Shown here: in pieces, positions 41,588 to 51,001 of the stretch | Numbering within the stretch: position 1 is the first letter of the stretch | Layout: the number at the start of each line of letters is the position of its first letter | NCBI GenBank assembly: GCA_017513095.1 | Contig: JAFWDJ010000012.1 | Span: 102,930-166,929 of the forward strand | Length of the DNA stretch: 64,000 nt | DNA from: Clostridia bacterium | GTDB taxonomy: Bacteria > Bacillota > Clostridia > Oscillospirales > RGIG577 | Direction: 5' to 3' | Notes under the pieces: generated by a model | Told to the model about the DNA's origin: nothing | Databases searched by the model: none | The model's input: only the letters and a program-made list of their open reading frames with translations | Position numbers and translations under genes: made by a program

Positions 41588-42889
41588 ATGTCCTTTAACA
41601 TAGACTTTGAAAACTGCGGCGGCATCTTTTCTCTGCCGGAGTTTGAAGAATACAGGCTGCGCGCAGTGCGCGCGCACGAAAAGCTTCTTACGGGAGCGGG
41701 CGAGGGCTCGGATATGACGCTGTGGCACGAGCTTCCGAGAATCACAGGCGAAAAAGAGCTTGCCGAAATAAAAGAATGCGCGGCCGAAATACAAAAAACG
41801 TCGGACGCGTTCATACTTATAGGCATCGGAGGATCGTACGCGGGCGCGAGGGGCGCGATAGAATTTGTAAAGGGGAGAAGTTATAATCTTACCGCAAAAG
41901 ATACACCGAGGATTTTTTACAGCGGCTGCGATCTGTCGCCCGACAGCATAAATACGGTAATTGATTTAACGCGAGATTGCGATTACAGCTTAAACGTCGT
42001 ATCGAAATCGGGCACGACGCTCGAGCCTGCGCTGGCGTTTAAAATTTTTTATGAGCTTATGACAAAGCGCTACGGCGAAAGCGGCGCGGCGAAAAGAATA
42101 TACGTCACTACCGACCCGAAAAAGGGCGTGCTTCGCGAGCTTTCAAAAAAACGCGGATACAGGGCGTTCGACGTGCCGCCCGGAGTGGGCGGCCGTTACA
42201 GCGTGCTCACACCGGTGGGGCTTCTTCCCATGGCGGTGTGCGGTGTCGATATAGACGAGGTGATGCGCGGCGCGCGCGACGCCTATGCGGATTTTTTAAA
42301 TCCCGATTTTGATAAGAATCTCTGCCTTATGTACGCGGCCGCGAGAAATTATCTTTACTCGCGCGAGGGCAAATGCGTGGAGATATTCGCCTCGTTCGAG
42401 CCGGGCCTTCATGCCTTCGGCGAGTGGTTAAAGCAGCTCTTCGCGGAGAGCGAGGGGAAGAACCGCGGCGGCATATTCCCCGTATTCTCGGCGTTCTCGA
42501 CAGACCTTCACTCGATAGGTCAGTATATCCAGGACGGCGCGAAAAATCAGTTCGAGACGATAATATGGCCAAAGGAGCCGATTTCCGATATAACGGTATC
42601 GAAAAACAATACGGGCGACGGGCTTTCCTATCTTTCGGGGATGAAGCTTTCGGAGATAAACCGCTACGCCATGATATCCTCGGCCTCGGCGCACCGCGAC
42701 GGCGGAGTGCCAAATCTTACGATATCGTTTACGCGCGCCGACGCGTATTCATACGGATATCTTGTCTATTTCTTTGAAAAGGCCTGCGCGCTGTCGGGGT
42801 ATATTCTGGGAGTAAATCCCTTCGATCAGCCCGGAGTCGAGGCGTACAAGCGATATATGAGAAAGCTTTTGAAAAAGCCCGACGCGTAA
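41588..42889 (+). CDS. pgi: Glucose-6-phosphate isomerase
   Basis: Interconverts glucose-6-phosphate and fructose-6-phosphate in glycolysis. 433 residues, the shorter Firmicute type. The sugar-phosphate-binding SIS motifs are IGIGGSYAGARGAIEF and VVSKSGTTLEPALAFKI. Further signatures are VPPGVGGRYSVLTPVGLLP, ESEGKNRGGIFPVFSAFSTDLHSIGQ and the C-terminal GVNPFDQPGVEAYK. It starts at ATG 41588 after GAGGTGG. A single-gene unit. Confidence 0.96.
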   Translation: MSFNIDFENCGGIFSLPEFEEYRLRAVRAHEKLLTGAGEGSDMTLWHELPRITGEKELAEIKECAAEIQKTSDAFILIGIGGSYAGARGAIEFVKGRSYNLTAKDTPRIFYSGCDLSPDSINTVIDLTRDCDYSLNVVSKSGTTLEPALAFKIFYELMTKRYGESGAAKRIYVTTDPKKGVLRELSKKRGYRAFDVPPGVGGRYSVLTPVGLLPMAVCGVDIDEVMRGARDAYADFLNPDFDKNLCLMYAAARNYLYSREGKCVEIFASFEPGLHAFGEWLKQLFAESEGKNRGGIFPVFSAFSTDLHSIGQYIQDGAKNQFETIIWPKEPISDITVSKNNTGDGLSYLSGMKLSEINRYAMISSASAHRDGGVPNLTISFTRADAYSYGYLVYFFEKACALSGYILGVNPFDQPGVEAYKRYMRKLLKKPDA

Positions 42890-42924
42890 AAAGCCCGAAA
42901 ACAGGCGGTTTTTTGAAGGGAAAA

Positions 42925-42957
42925 CCGCGGGCGCAAACGCAAGCCGCGGACTTTTTT
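42925..42957 (+). terminator. Probable terminator after pgi
   Basis: CCGCGG-GCG and CGC-AAG-CCGCGG form an imperfect hairpin followed by ACTTTTTT. Confidence 0.55.
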
Positions 42958-43039
42958 AAAAAATATGCGTATTTCATTGAAAAAGCCGAATAAATGTAGT
43001 ATTATAATATTACCCAAAAACATAACAGGAGGGAATGCC

Positions 43040-43453
43040 ATGATAAAGATTGTAGCAGGCCTTAAGGGTTCAGGTAAAACAAAGAGGATAATGGATGACG
43101 CCAATAATACCGTAAAGACTGCCAAGGGAAACGTAGTATTTATCGAAAAATCGAATCAGCTCATGTATGAGCTCGACCGGAATATAAGACTTGTGGATGC
43201 GTCGGAATACGATCTGCATAATTACGACAGATTCACGGGCTTTGTAAAAGGTCTTCATGCGGGCAACTACGACATAACAAACATTTACATCGACGGTCTT
43301 TTTAAGATAGTTAAAGACAACACCGACGAGCTGTTTGAGATCTTCATTAAGGAGATATCGGATTTCTCCGACAGGACCGGTATAGAGTTCTTCATCTCCG
43401 CAAGCATGGATCCGAACAATATGGGCGATTCCAAGAAGTACATCATCAACTGA
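43040..43453 (+). CDS. Small P-loop ATP-binding protein
   Basis: 137 residues beginning MIKIVAGLKGSGKTKRIMDDAN with a clear Walker A motif (GLKGSGKT). A Walker-B-like NIYIDGLFKI follows and the end is FFISASMDPNNMGDSKKYI. No helicase or motor domains. Similar proteins in Clostridia are often automatically labelled PilT-like, but the length and absence of PilT motifs argue against a pilus role. AGGAGGG precedes the ATG at 43040. It is monocistronic. Function unknown; nucleotide binding is supported by the motif only. Confidence 0.8.
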   Translation: MIKIVAGLKGSGKTKRIMDDANNTVKTAKGNVVFIEKSNQLMYELDRNIRLVDASEYDLHNYDRFTGFVKGLHAGNYDITNIYIDGLFKIVKDNTDELFEIFIKEISDFSDRTGIEFFISASMDPNNMGDSKKYIIN

Positions 43454-43484
43454 GCGGGTCAATTGTAAATATTTATTTAAAATT

Positions 43485-43512
43485 TAAAAAAGACTCTTTC
43501 GGAGTCTTTTTT
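43485..43512 (+). terminator. Terminator after the P-loop gene
   Basis: AAAAAAGACTC and GAGTCTTTTTT pair around a short loop, ending in a T run. Confidence 0.85.
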
Positions 43513-43577
43513 AAATTGCAATTTTGTGTTATGATAAAAAATAAGGTATTTTATGAAAATCGGGGAGTGAGCGCGGC

Positions 43578-45002
43578 TTGACAAACGCTGCGAACGTGCA
43601 AAACGAAATAATTGATATCTTAAGGCAGCAAAAGCTTGCTTCTTCGGTGCGAAAGCTCATAGACGAACGCGCAAGGCTTCGCGGCAGAGAATTTACGGCC
43701 TGCGTCATAACGTACGGCTGCCAGCAGAACGAGAACGACTCCGAGCGGCTTCGCGGAATGCTTTCCGGGATGGGATACACGAACGTGTCCGACAGGCGCG
43801 GCGCCGATTTGGTGGTGTTCAACACCTGCGCCGTGCGCGAGGGCGCCGAAATGCGCCTTTTCGGAAACGTGGGAGCGCTCGTCCACGACAAGCGGAAAAA
43901 TCCCGACATGAAGATAGCCGTGTGCGGCTGCATGATGCAGATAGAAGAAAACGCGCGGAAGATAAAGATGCGCTATCCTCACGTCGATATCGTGTTCGGC
44001 ACGCATACTCTCGCAAGATTTCCCGAAATACTTTACAATGCCTTATCCGATGATAAGCGCGCTTTCGACGTTATAGACACGGCGGGGCACGTTTACGAGG
44101 GGCTTCCTATAATGCGCGACAGAAGCTTTTCGGCCAATATATCGATAATGTACGGCTGCAACAACTTCTGCTCCTACTGCATAGTGCCTTTCGTTCGCGG
44201 GCGCGAGCGTTCGCGAAGGCCCGAAAACATATACGCCGAGATAAGAGGGGCGATAAAATCGGGCGCGCGGGAAATAATGCTTCTCGGGCAGAACGTAAAC
44301 TCCTACGGCCGCGATCTGGGCGGGGATATCGATTTTTCCGATCTGCTTCGCAGCATAAACGATATAGAGGGCGATTTTCGCATAAAGTTCATGACCTCGC
44401 ATCCGAAGGACGCAAGTGAGAAGCTGTTTTTAACGATGGCGGAGTGCGGCAAGGTCGCGCGTCATCTTCATCTGCCGTTTCAGGCGGGCGACGACAGGGT
44501 GCTTACGGCCATGAACCGCGGCTATACGAGAGAGCAGTATTTAAATAAGCTTGCGCGCGCAAGGGAGCTTATGCCCGACCTTACGGTCACAAGCGACGTC
44601 ATAGTGGGCTTTCCAAGCGAGACGGAGGACGAGTTTTTAAACACCTTAAAGCTCGTGCGCGAGGGGCAGTTCGATATGCTCTTTACGTTCCTTTATTCGA
44701 GACGTCCCGGCACACCTGCCGCGGCAATGGCAAATCAGGTGCCGCGCGAGGAAAAAAAGCGCCGCTTCGATATGCTTACGGAGCTTCAGAACGAAATATC
44801 GCTTAAGAAAAATCAGGCGCTTTTGGGCAGACGTCTGCGCGTTCTCGCGGAGGGCAAAAGCCGCACCGACCCGTCGATGATGACGGGACGCACCGACGGC
44901 GGAAAAACAGTGAATTTTGAAGGAGCAAAAGAGCTTACGGGCGAATTTTGCGACCTCGAAATAATAAAGGCCAATACATGGTCGCTATACGGAAAATTAT
45001 AA
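43578..45002 (+). CDS. miaB: tRNA-2-methylthio-N6-dimethylallyladenosine synthase MiaB
   Basis: Radical-SAM methylthiotransferase that modifies i6A37 in tRNA. The N-terminal UPF0004 domain has the three cluster Cys in TYGCQQNENDSERL, FNTCAVREGAE and VCGCMMQIE. The radical SAM motif is MYGCNNFCSYCIVP (CxxxCxxC). The TRAM domain forms the end (LAEGKSRTDPSMMTGRTDG). 474 residues with a TTG start. It leads the miaB-ylbF-mutS-mutL-miaA run; its product of dimethylallylation is provided by miaA in the same region. Confidence 0.95.
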   Translation: MTNAANVQNEIIDILRQQKLASSVRKLIDERARLRGREFTACVITYGCQQNENDSERLRGMLSGMGYTNVSDRRGADLVVFNTCAVREGAEMRLFGNVGALVHDKRKNPDMKIAVCGCMMQIEENARKIKMRYPHVDIVFGTHTLARFPEILYNALSDDKRAFDVIDTAGHVYEGLPIMRDRSFSANISIMYGCNNFCSYCIVPFVRGRERSRRPENIYAEIRGAIKSGAREIMLLGQNVNSYGRDLGGDIDFSDLLRSINDIEGDFRIKFMTSHPKDASEKLFLTMAECGKVARHLHLPFQAGDDRVLTAMNRGYTREQYLNKLARARELMPDLTVTSDVIVGFPSETEDEFLNTLKLVREGQFDMLFTFLYSRRPGTPAAAMANQVPREEKKRRFDMLTELQNEISLKKNQALLGRRLRVLAEGKSRTDPSMMTGRTDGGKTVNFEGAKELTGEFCDLEIIKANTWSLYGKL

Positions 45003-45031
45003 AAAAACCATATACGAAAGGAATTTTAAAA

Positions 45032-45421
45032 ATGTCAATGGATCTTATTTTATCTAAGGCTGTGGAAATAGGCGAGCTTATGAGAGAGACCGAGCAGGTC
45101 AAGAGACTCATGGCCGCAAACGAAGCGTTCGAGGCTGACCTTGCGCTCCGCGACAAGGTGGGCGACTTTGAGATGCAGCGCCAGAAGCTCGTTCAGATGG
45201 AGAAGGACGGCGCAAAGCGCGAGGAGATGGAGGATCAGAACGCGAAGATCATGAGCATATACGAGGAGATAATGGCAAGCCCCGTTATGTCCGACATGAC
45301 CGACGCCAACAACGAGGTGCAGGAGGTTATGAATTATATCATCCGCACGATAAGCTCGTGCTTCATGGGCGTAAGCGACGGCTGCGGCGGAGACTGCTCC
45401 GGCTGCTCGGGCTGCCACTAA
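45032..45421 (+). CDS. ylbF: YlbF/YmcA-family protein with Cys-rich tail
   Basis: 129-residue helical YlbF-family protein. In Bacillus the YlbF-YmcA-YaaT (Ric) complex binds iron-sulfur clusters and aids mRNA processing with RNase Y. The helical core (SKAVEIGELMRETEQVKRLM...) is followed by ISSCFMGVSDGCGGDCSGCS and a final GCH, with the tail Cys likely to bind a cluster or metal. The ATG at 45032 follows GAAAGGAA. It sits between miaB and mutS, a typical Clostridial arrangement. Confidence 0.88.
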   Translation: MSMDLILSKAVEIGELMRETEQVKRLMAANEAFEADLALRDKVGDFEMQRQKLVQMEKDGAKREEMEDQNAKIMSIYEEIMASPVMSDMTDANNEVQEVMNYIIRTISSCFMGVSDGCGGDCSGCSGCH

Positions 45422-45427
45422 AATGAT

Positions 45428-45454
45428 AAAGCGGGCGGCTTGTCCGCCCGCTTT
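45428..45454 (+). terminator. Hairpin between ylbF and mutS
   Basis: AAAGCGGGCGG and CCGCCCGCTTT form a perfect 11-bp stem with loop CTTGT, but only a weak T tract (GACTTAAATTTT). It could be a partial terminator within the run. Confidence 0.65.
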
Positions 45455-45491
45455 GACTTAAATTTTACACCTTTTTCGGGAGGATTTTTTT

Positions 45492-48095
45492 GTGAGCGGG
45501 GACAAGGCATCGAAAATGACTCCGATAATGGAGCAATATTACAGACTCAAAGCGGAGCATAAGGATCACCTGCTCTTTTTCAGGCTGGGCGATTTTTATG
45601 AGATGTTCTTTGACGACGCCGCCGTTGCGGCGCGTGAGCTTAAGCTCACGCTGACGGGACGAAAGTGGGGCCAGGGTGAGCGCGCGCCCATGTGCGGCGT
45701 GCCGTATCACAGCGCGGAGGGCTACATAAAGCGCCTTATTGAAAAGGGCTATAAGGTCGCCGTATGCGAGCAGACCACCGACCCCAAGCAGTCTAAGGGC
45801 CTCGTGGAGCGCGAGGTCATAAGAGTCGTAACGCCGGGCACTCTTATCGAAGACCCGCTTATAGCTTCGTCGGACAATAATTTCATCGCCGCCGTATTCA
45901 CGTCTGACGCGTATTGCGGCGCGGCGTTCTCTGATATTTCGACGGGAGAGATGCACGTCTGCCGCTTCGACAGCGACGACGCTCAGACCATAGGCGACAC
46001 GCTTTATAAATTCCTGCCGAAAGAGGTGCTTTTAAACCGCGGAGGCTGCGCGAACCGTGCCCTTATGCAGTTTACGAAAACGAGGCTCGACGTTTCGGGC
46101 GAGGAGATGGGCTATTATACCGATTCGGTTATAGCCTTGAACGCCTTAAAGAGCCAGTTCGGCGCCTCGCTTCCGCCGGAGCTTTTATCGCCCGCCGCGC
46201 GCGGAGGCGTAAGCGCGGCGCATATGCTTCTTTTGTATCTTACGGATACGCAGCGCGGCGCGCTTCTTAATTTAAACAACATATCGTTTTTCGAGACAGA
46301 CGAATATATGGACATAGATATGTCCACGATGAGAAATCTTGAGCTTACCTCGGCGCTTCGCGGCGACAAGCGCGGCTCGCTCTTATGGGTTTTGGACCTT
46401 GCGCGCACGCCGATGGGCAGAAGACTTATAAAAAAGCGCATCGAAATGCCGCTTCTCGACCCGAAGCGCATAAACGCACGCCTCGATTCCGTTGAGGAGC
46501 TTCATAAGAATCCGTATATTCTGGGCGAGGTATCAGAGGCGCTCGACGCGGTATACGATATAGAGCGGCTCATGTCAAAGGTGGCGTATCAAAGGGCCAA
46601 TGCGCGCGACCTTCGCGCCCTTGCGCATTCGCTTGAGCGCATACCGGCGATAAAGGAGACACTTTCGCCGCTCTCGTGCGGATACATAAAGGAAATAGAC
46701 TCAAAGCTCTATGATTTAAAGGAGCTTTATACGAAAATAAACGACGCCGTAGTGGACGAGCCCTCGCTTCAGATAAAGGAGGGCGGCATAATAAAGAGCG
46801 GCTTTGACGAAACGCTCGACCGCCTTCGCGACATCGGCGACAACGGCAAAAAATACATTGCGCGCCTTGAGGCAGAAGAGCGCGAGAAGACGGGCATAAA
46901 GAATTTAAAGATCGCCCATAACCGCGTTTTCGGCTATTACATCGAGGTCACGCGCTCGTATTACGACCTTGTGCCCGAGGGCTATATAAGAAAGCAGACG
47001 CTTGCGAACAGCGAACGCTTTACGACGAAGGAGCTTCAGGAATTTGAAAACACCGTGCTGGGCGCGCACGACAGGGCCGTGCAGCTTGAATACGACATAT
47101 TCTGCGCCCTGCGCGACGACGTAAAGGCCGAGATGCGGCGCATTCAGGACATCGCATCGGCGCTCTCAAAGCTTGACGCCTCCTGCTCGCTTGCGAACGC
47201 CGCGCTTAAATACAACTATTCGCGCCCCGAGATACATACGGGCGACGAGCTTATCATAAGGGCGGGACGTCATCCCGCCGTGGAGAAAATGAACCCCTCG
47301 GAGCCGTTCGTTCCGAACGACGTGTATCTCGACTGCGGCGACAACAGAACGATAATTATAACGGGCCCCAATATGGCGGGCAAATCGACGTATATGCGCC
47401 AGTGCGCGATAATCACGATTATGGCGCAGATGGGCTCGTTCGTACCGGCCGAATACGCAAAGATCGGCATTGCCGACAAGGTCTTCGTGCGCGCGGGCGC
47501 GTCGGACGACCTTTCGGCGGGACAGTCCACCTTCATGCTCGAAATGAGCGAGGTGGCAAACATATTGAAAAACGCGACTGCGCGTTCGCTTCTCGTATTC
47601 GACGAGATAGGACGCGGCACGAGCACGTACGACGGCATGGCGATAGCGCGCGCCGTCGTGGAGCAGGTGAACTCGAAGACGGCGCTCGGCGCGCGCTCGA
47701 TGTTCGCAACGCATTATCACGAGCTTTCCGAGATGGAAAGGGAGTTTTCGGGCATAAAGAATTTCAACGTATCGGCCGTGAGGGAACACGGCACGGTAGA
47801 GTTTTTGCGGAAAGTTGCTCCCGGGGCCGCCGACGGCAGCTTTGGAGTAGAGGTGGCAGCGCTTGCGGGCGTTCCCGCAAACGTGGTAGCGCGTGCGCGC
47901 GAGGTGCTTTCGACGCTTGAATCGAATGAGGCGCAGAACGCCGCTAAAATGCCTTCTCCCGCAAAAATTCCGAAGGAATACGAAACGTACAAGGCCGTCT
48001 GCGGCGAGATACTCTCCGCCGATCTGGACGCGCTTACGCCGATGGAGGCGCTTAAATGGCTCTACGAGCTTAAGGGACGCATGAAGAGGACGTAA
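45492..48095 (+). CDS. mutS: DNA mismatch repair protein MutS
   Basis: Recognises mismatches and starts methyl-independent repair with MutL. 867 residues. The mismatch-reading Phe-X-Glu is in FFRLGDFYEMFFDDA near the N-terminus. The connector and lever domains follow, with the clamp (FGYYIEVTRSYYDLVPEGY). The ATPase domain has Walker A TGPNMAGKSTYMRQCA and Walker B LLVFDEIGRGTSTYDGMAIA, then the FATHYHEL switch. It begins with GTG at 45492, nine bases after GGAGG. mutL follows three bases later. Confidence 0.97.
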   Translation: MSGDKASKMTPIMEQYYRLKAEHKDHLLFFRLGDFYEMFFDDAAVAARELKLTLTGRKWGQGERAPMCGVPYHSAEGYIKRLIEKGYKVAVCEQTTDPKQSKGLVEREVIRVVTPGTLIEDPLIASSDNNFIAAVFTSDAYCGAAFSDISTGEMHVCRFDSDDAQTIGDTLYKFLPKEVLLNRGGCANRALMQFTKTRLDVSGEEMGYYTDSVIALNALKSQFGASLPPELLSPAARGGVSAAHMLLLYLTDTQRGALLNLNNISFFETDEYMDIDMSTMRNLELTSALRGDKRGSLLWVLDLARTPMGRRLIKKRIEMPLLDPKRINARLDSVEELHKNPYILGEVSEALDAVYDIERLMSKVAYQRANARDLRALAHSLERIPAIKETLSPLSCGYIKEIDSKLYDLKELYTKINDAVVDEPSLQIKEGGIIKSGFDETLDRLRDIGDNGKKYIARLEAEEREKTGIKNLKIAHNRVFGYYIEVTRSYYDLVPEGYIRKQTLANSERFTTKELQEFENTVLGAHDRAVQLEYDIFCALRDDVKAEMRRIQDIASALSKLDASCSLANAALKYNYSRPEIHTGDELIIRAGRHPAVEKMNPSEPFVPNDVYLDCGDNRTIIITGPNMAGKSTYMRQCAIITIMAQMGSFVPAEYAKIGIADKVFVRAGASDDLSAGQSTFMLEMSEVANILKNATARSLLVFDEIGRGTSTYDGMAIARAVVEQVNSKTALGARSMFATHYHELSEMEREFSGIKNFNVSAVREHGTVEFLRKVAPGAADGSFGVEVAALAGVPANVVARAREVLSTLESNEAQNAAKMPSPAKIPKEYETYKAVCGEILSADLDALTPMEALKWLYELKGRMKRT

Positions 48096-48098
48096 ATT

Positions 48099-50030
48099 AT
48101 GGGCAGGATAAAAATACTTGACAAGCACGTGGCGTCGCTTATCGCCGCCGGAGAAGTGGTCGGGCGAAGCGGCTCCGTAATAAAGGAGCTTGTCGAAAAT
48201 TCGATAGACGCGGGCGCGGACAATATAACCGTCGAGATAAAGGCCGGCGGCAGCGTATTCATGCGCGTTTCGGACAACGGCTGCGGCATGAGCGAGGAGG
48301 ACGCGAAGGTCTGCCTTCTTCGCCACGCGACGAGCAAGCTTCGCGACGAAGCGGGACTCGAGGCCATAACGAGCCTCGGCTTTCGCGGCGAGGCGCTTTC
48401 GTCGATCTGCGCCGTTTCCAAAATGGAGATAATAACGAAGACAAAAGAAGACGACGCGGGAGTATCGCTTAAAGCCGCGGGCGGCGAGATACTCTCCCTT
48501 TCGCGCGCCGGATGTCCCACGGGCACGACGGTCATAGTGCGCGATCTTTTCTACAATACGCCCGCAAGGCTCAAATTCTTAAAGCGCGATTCGGCCGAGG
48601 CGGCGCATATCACGGATATCGTGTCGCGTATCGCTCTCGGAAGACCCGATATCGCATTCCGGCTCATACGCGACGGCAATACGGCGCTTCAGACGTACGG
48701 CGACGGCGAGCTTAGAAACGCCGTGTACGCCGTGTGGGGGAAAAAGCTTTTAGAAGGCATGATGACGCTCGATTACGAAAAGTCGGGCGTAAAGGTAAGC
48801 GGGCTTACGTGCGCGCCGTACGCCGCGAAGAACAACAGGTCGTTTCAGAATTTTTATATAAACGGGCGCTTCGTGCGCTCCAAGCTTTTGTCGGCGGCGC
48901 TTTCGGAGGCGTATGACAATAATCTCTTTACGGGAAAGTTTCCCGCCGCTGTGATAAACGTAGAAGCTGCGCCGTCCTCGGTCGACGTAAACGTAGACCC
49001 CGAAAAGCTGACCGTAAAATTCTCTCAGGAGCGCGATATATTTGACGCCGTATACTTTGCGGTAAAAAGCGCGCTTTCGCAGAACAATACGAAGTCCGCG
49101 CAGTTTACGCGCGAGAAGCGTCCGCAGACAGACGAACTTATGCCCGTGCAGACGGCGTTCATATCGCCGCGCGCGGACGACGAACGCGCCGCGGGCGCGC
49201 ACGGATTAAAGCAGGAGAGCGCGTTTGGAAAAGCTCCGACGGGGCAGGGCGCGCTGTTCGTGCCGAAGCTGTCCGACGAAAAGGAAGAACGCCCGAGCGG
49301 CGACTTAAAAGGCATATCCGAAAATATCGTATACGTATATGAGCCCGCGCCCGCGAAAACTAACGCGAAGGAGATACCGGTACAGCCGAAGGCAGCCCCA
49401 AAGCCCGACGAGGCTGCAGACTTGCCCGTATCCGGCATGATAGACACGACGGGAAACGCGCCCGGCGGCGAGGTATGCGTGATAGGCGAGCTTTACGGCA
49501 CGTACATCATAGCCATAAGAGACGAGATAACGTACATAATAGACAAGCACGCGGCGCATGAGCGCATAATATTCGAGAGCATTCGCGGACGGACGCAGGC
49601 CGCGTCGCAGATGCTGCTTTCGCCGGAAAGCATAACGCTTTCCCCGAAGGATTTTGAGCTTCTCATGGCGGGAAAGGACGCGCTTTCGGGGATGGGCTTC
49701 GATATTGACGACTTCGGTCAGAACACCGTGCTTGTACGCGCCGTGCCGTTTGACGCGGCCGAAGCGGATATAGAGCCGCTCATCTGCGAGCTTATTTCCA
49801 ATTTGGAGCGCGCGCAGGGGCGGATAACGTCGTCGGTCGCTGACGAGATGCTTAAGACCGTCGCCTGCAAGGCGGCGATAAAGGCGGGATACGTCACCTC
49901 GAAAAGAGAGATGGAGTCGCTTTCCCGGCTCGTTTTGTCCGATGAGAGATACCGCTACTGCCCGCACGGCAGACCGACGTATTTAAAGCTTACCAATGAC
50001 GATTTAAAGAAGCAGTTTTCGCGCACTTAG
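48099..50030 (+). CDS. mutL: DNA mismatch repair protein MutL
   Basis: GHKL ATPase that couples mismatch recognition to strand incision. N-terminal motifs: VGRSGSVIKELVENSIDAGA, DNGCGM, LGFRGEALSSICAV. A long charged linker follows (about residues 340-455). The C-terminal endonuclease motif is DKHAAHERIIFE, with Lys in place of the usual Gln of DQHA(X)2E(X)4E; ACKAAIKAGY and CPHGRPTYL complete the metal site. 643 residues. Coupled to mutS (three-base gap). Confidence 0.96.
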   Translation: MGRIKILDKHVASLIAAGEVVGRSGSVIKELVENSIDAGADNITVEIKAGGSVFMRVSDNGCGMSEEDAKVCLLRHATSKLRDEAGLEAITSLGFRGEALSSICAVSKMEIITKTKEDDAGVSLKAAGGEILSLSRAGCPTGTTVIVRDLFYNTPARLKFLKRDSAEAAHITDIVSRIALGRPDIAFRLIRDGNTALQTYGDGELRNAVYAVWGKKLLEGMMTLDYEKSGVKVSGLTCAPYAAKNNRSFQNFYINGRFVRSKLLSAALSEAYDNNLFTGKFPAAVINVEAAPSSVDVNVDPEKLTVKFSQERDIFDAVYFAVKSALSQNNTKSAQFTREKRPQTDELMPVQTAFISPRADDERAAGAHGLKQESAFGKAPTGQGALFVPKLSDEKEERPSGDLKGISENIVYVYEPAPAKTNAKEIPVQPKAAPKPDEAADLPVSGMIDTTGNAPGGEVCVIGELYGTYIIAIRDEITYIIDKHAAHERIIFESIRGRTQAASQMLLSPESITLSPKDFELLMAGKDALSGMGFDIDDFGQNTVLVRAVPFDAAEADIEPLICELISNLERAQGRITSSVADEMLKTVACKAAIKAGYVTSKREMESLSRLVLSDERYRYCPHGRPTYLKLTNDDLKKQFSRT

Positions 50031-50046
50031 ACTGATTTATTGCATT

Positions 50047-50991
50047 ATGAAAAAGATACGCGTTGCAGTTATCTGCGGGCCCACCGCCACGGGCAAAACA
50101 AAGCTCTCCGTAGAGCTTTGCAGGGAGTTTTCGGGCGAGGTCGTGTCCGCGGATTCCATGCAGGTATATAAAATGCTCGACATAGGCTCGGCAAAGCCGT
50201 CCGAGGTCGAGCGCGGCGGCGTCCCTCATCATATGATGGATATAATAGAGCCCCAAAAGAGCTTTAACGTGTCCGATTACTGCAGGGCGGCGGCGCGCTG
50301 CATAGAGGACATAGAAAAACGGGGCAGACTGCCGTTTATAGTCGGCGGCACGGGCCTTTACATCGACTCGCTCATCGGCGGCGTGGACTTTTCTCCCATA
50401 GAGAACGATTACGAGTACCGCGAAGAGTTAAAGGCGCGCGCCGAAGCCGAGGGCACGGCCGCGCTTTACGACGAGCTTATGCGCATAGACGCGCGCTCTG
50501 CCGAAAAGATAAACGTAAACGACGAAAAGCGCATAATACGCGCGCTTGAGATATACCGCGTGACGGGGAAGACGAAATCGTACTTTTCCGAACGCTCGAA
50601 GGAGCAAAAGAGCATTTACGAGCCCCTTTACATAGGGCTTAACTATCATGACCGCGCTCTTATGTACGAGCGCATCCGCGCGCGCGTCGATGAGATGATG
50701 AGCGCGGGACTTCTCTGTGAAGTAAAACGCCTTACCGAAATCGACGGCTTTTTATCCTCGACCGCGGCGAAGGGCATAGGATATAAGGAGCTTTATCCGT
50801 ATCTTCAGGGCGAGTGTACGCTTGAGGACGCGGTGGAAGAGATAAAGCGCGCCTCGACGCGCTACGCAAAACGGCAGCTTACGTGGTTTCGCAGAAACAA
50901 GGATATAAACTGGCTTTACGCGGATTCGGACGGCGGCTTTGACGAGGTGAGCCGCGAGGCGCGAAAGCTTGTGGCGGAGTTTTTTAAGTAA
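50047..50991 (+). CDS. miaA: tRNA dimethylallyltransferase MiaA
   Basis: Transfers a dimethylallyl group to A37 of tRNAs reading UNN codons, providing the substrate of MiaB. 314 residues. The P-loop is ICGPTATGKTKLSVEL, with VVSADSMQVYKMLDIGSAKP, VPHHMMDI-type signature (GVPHHMMDIIEPQ) and PFIVGGTGLYIDSL. The DMAPP/tRNA region ends KRASTRYAKRQLTWFRRN. It starts 16 bases after mutL, as usual in Firmicutes (no hfq in between). Confidence 0.96.
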   Translation: MKKIRVAVICGPTATGKTKLSVELCREFSGEVVSADSMQVYKMLDIGSAKPSEVERGGVPHHMMDIIEPQKSFNVSDYCRAAARCIEDIEKRGRLPFIVGGTGLYIDSLIGGVDFSPIENDYEYREELKARAEAEGTAALYDELMRIDARSAEKINVNDEKRIIRALEIYRVTGKTKSYFSERSKEQKSIYEPLYIGLNYHDRALMYERIRARVDEMMSAGLLCEVKRLTEIDGFLSSTAAKGIGYKELYPYLQGECTLEDAVEEIKRASTRYAKRQLTWFRRNKDINWLYADSDGGFDEVSREARKLVAEFFK

Positions 50992-51001
50992 AAGGTGAAT
51001 T

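Noticed and set aside
47166..48326. A 386-codon minus-strand frame
   Set aside because: Antisense to mutS and mutL, composition unlike a real protein, no start signal.
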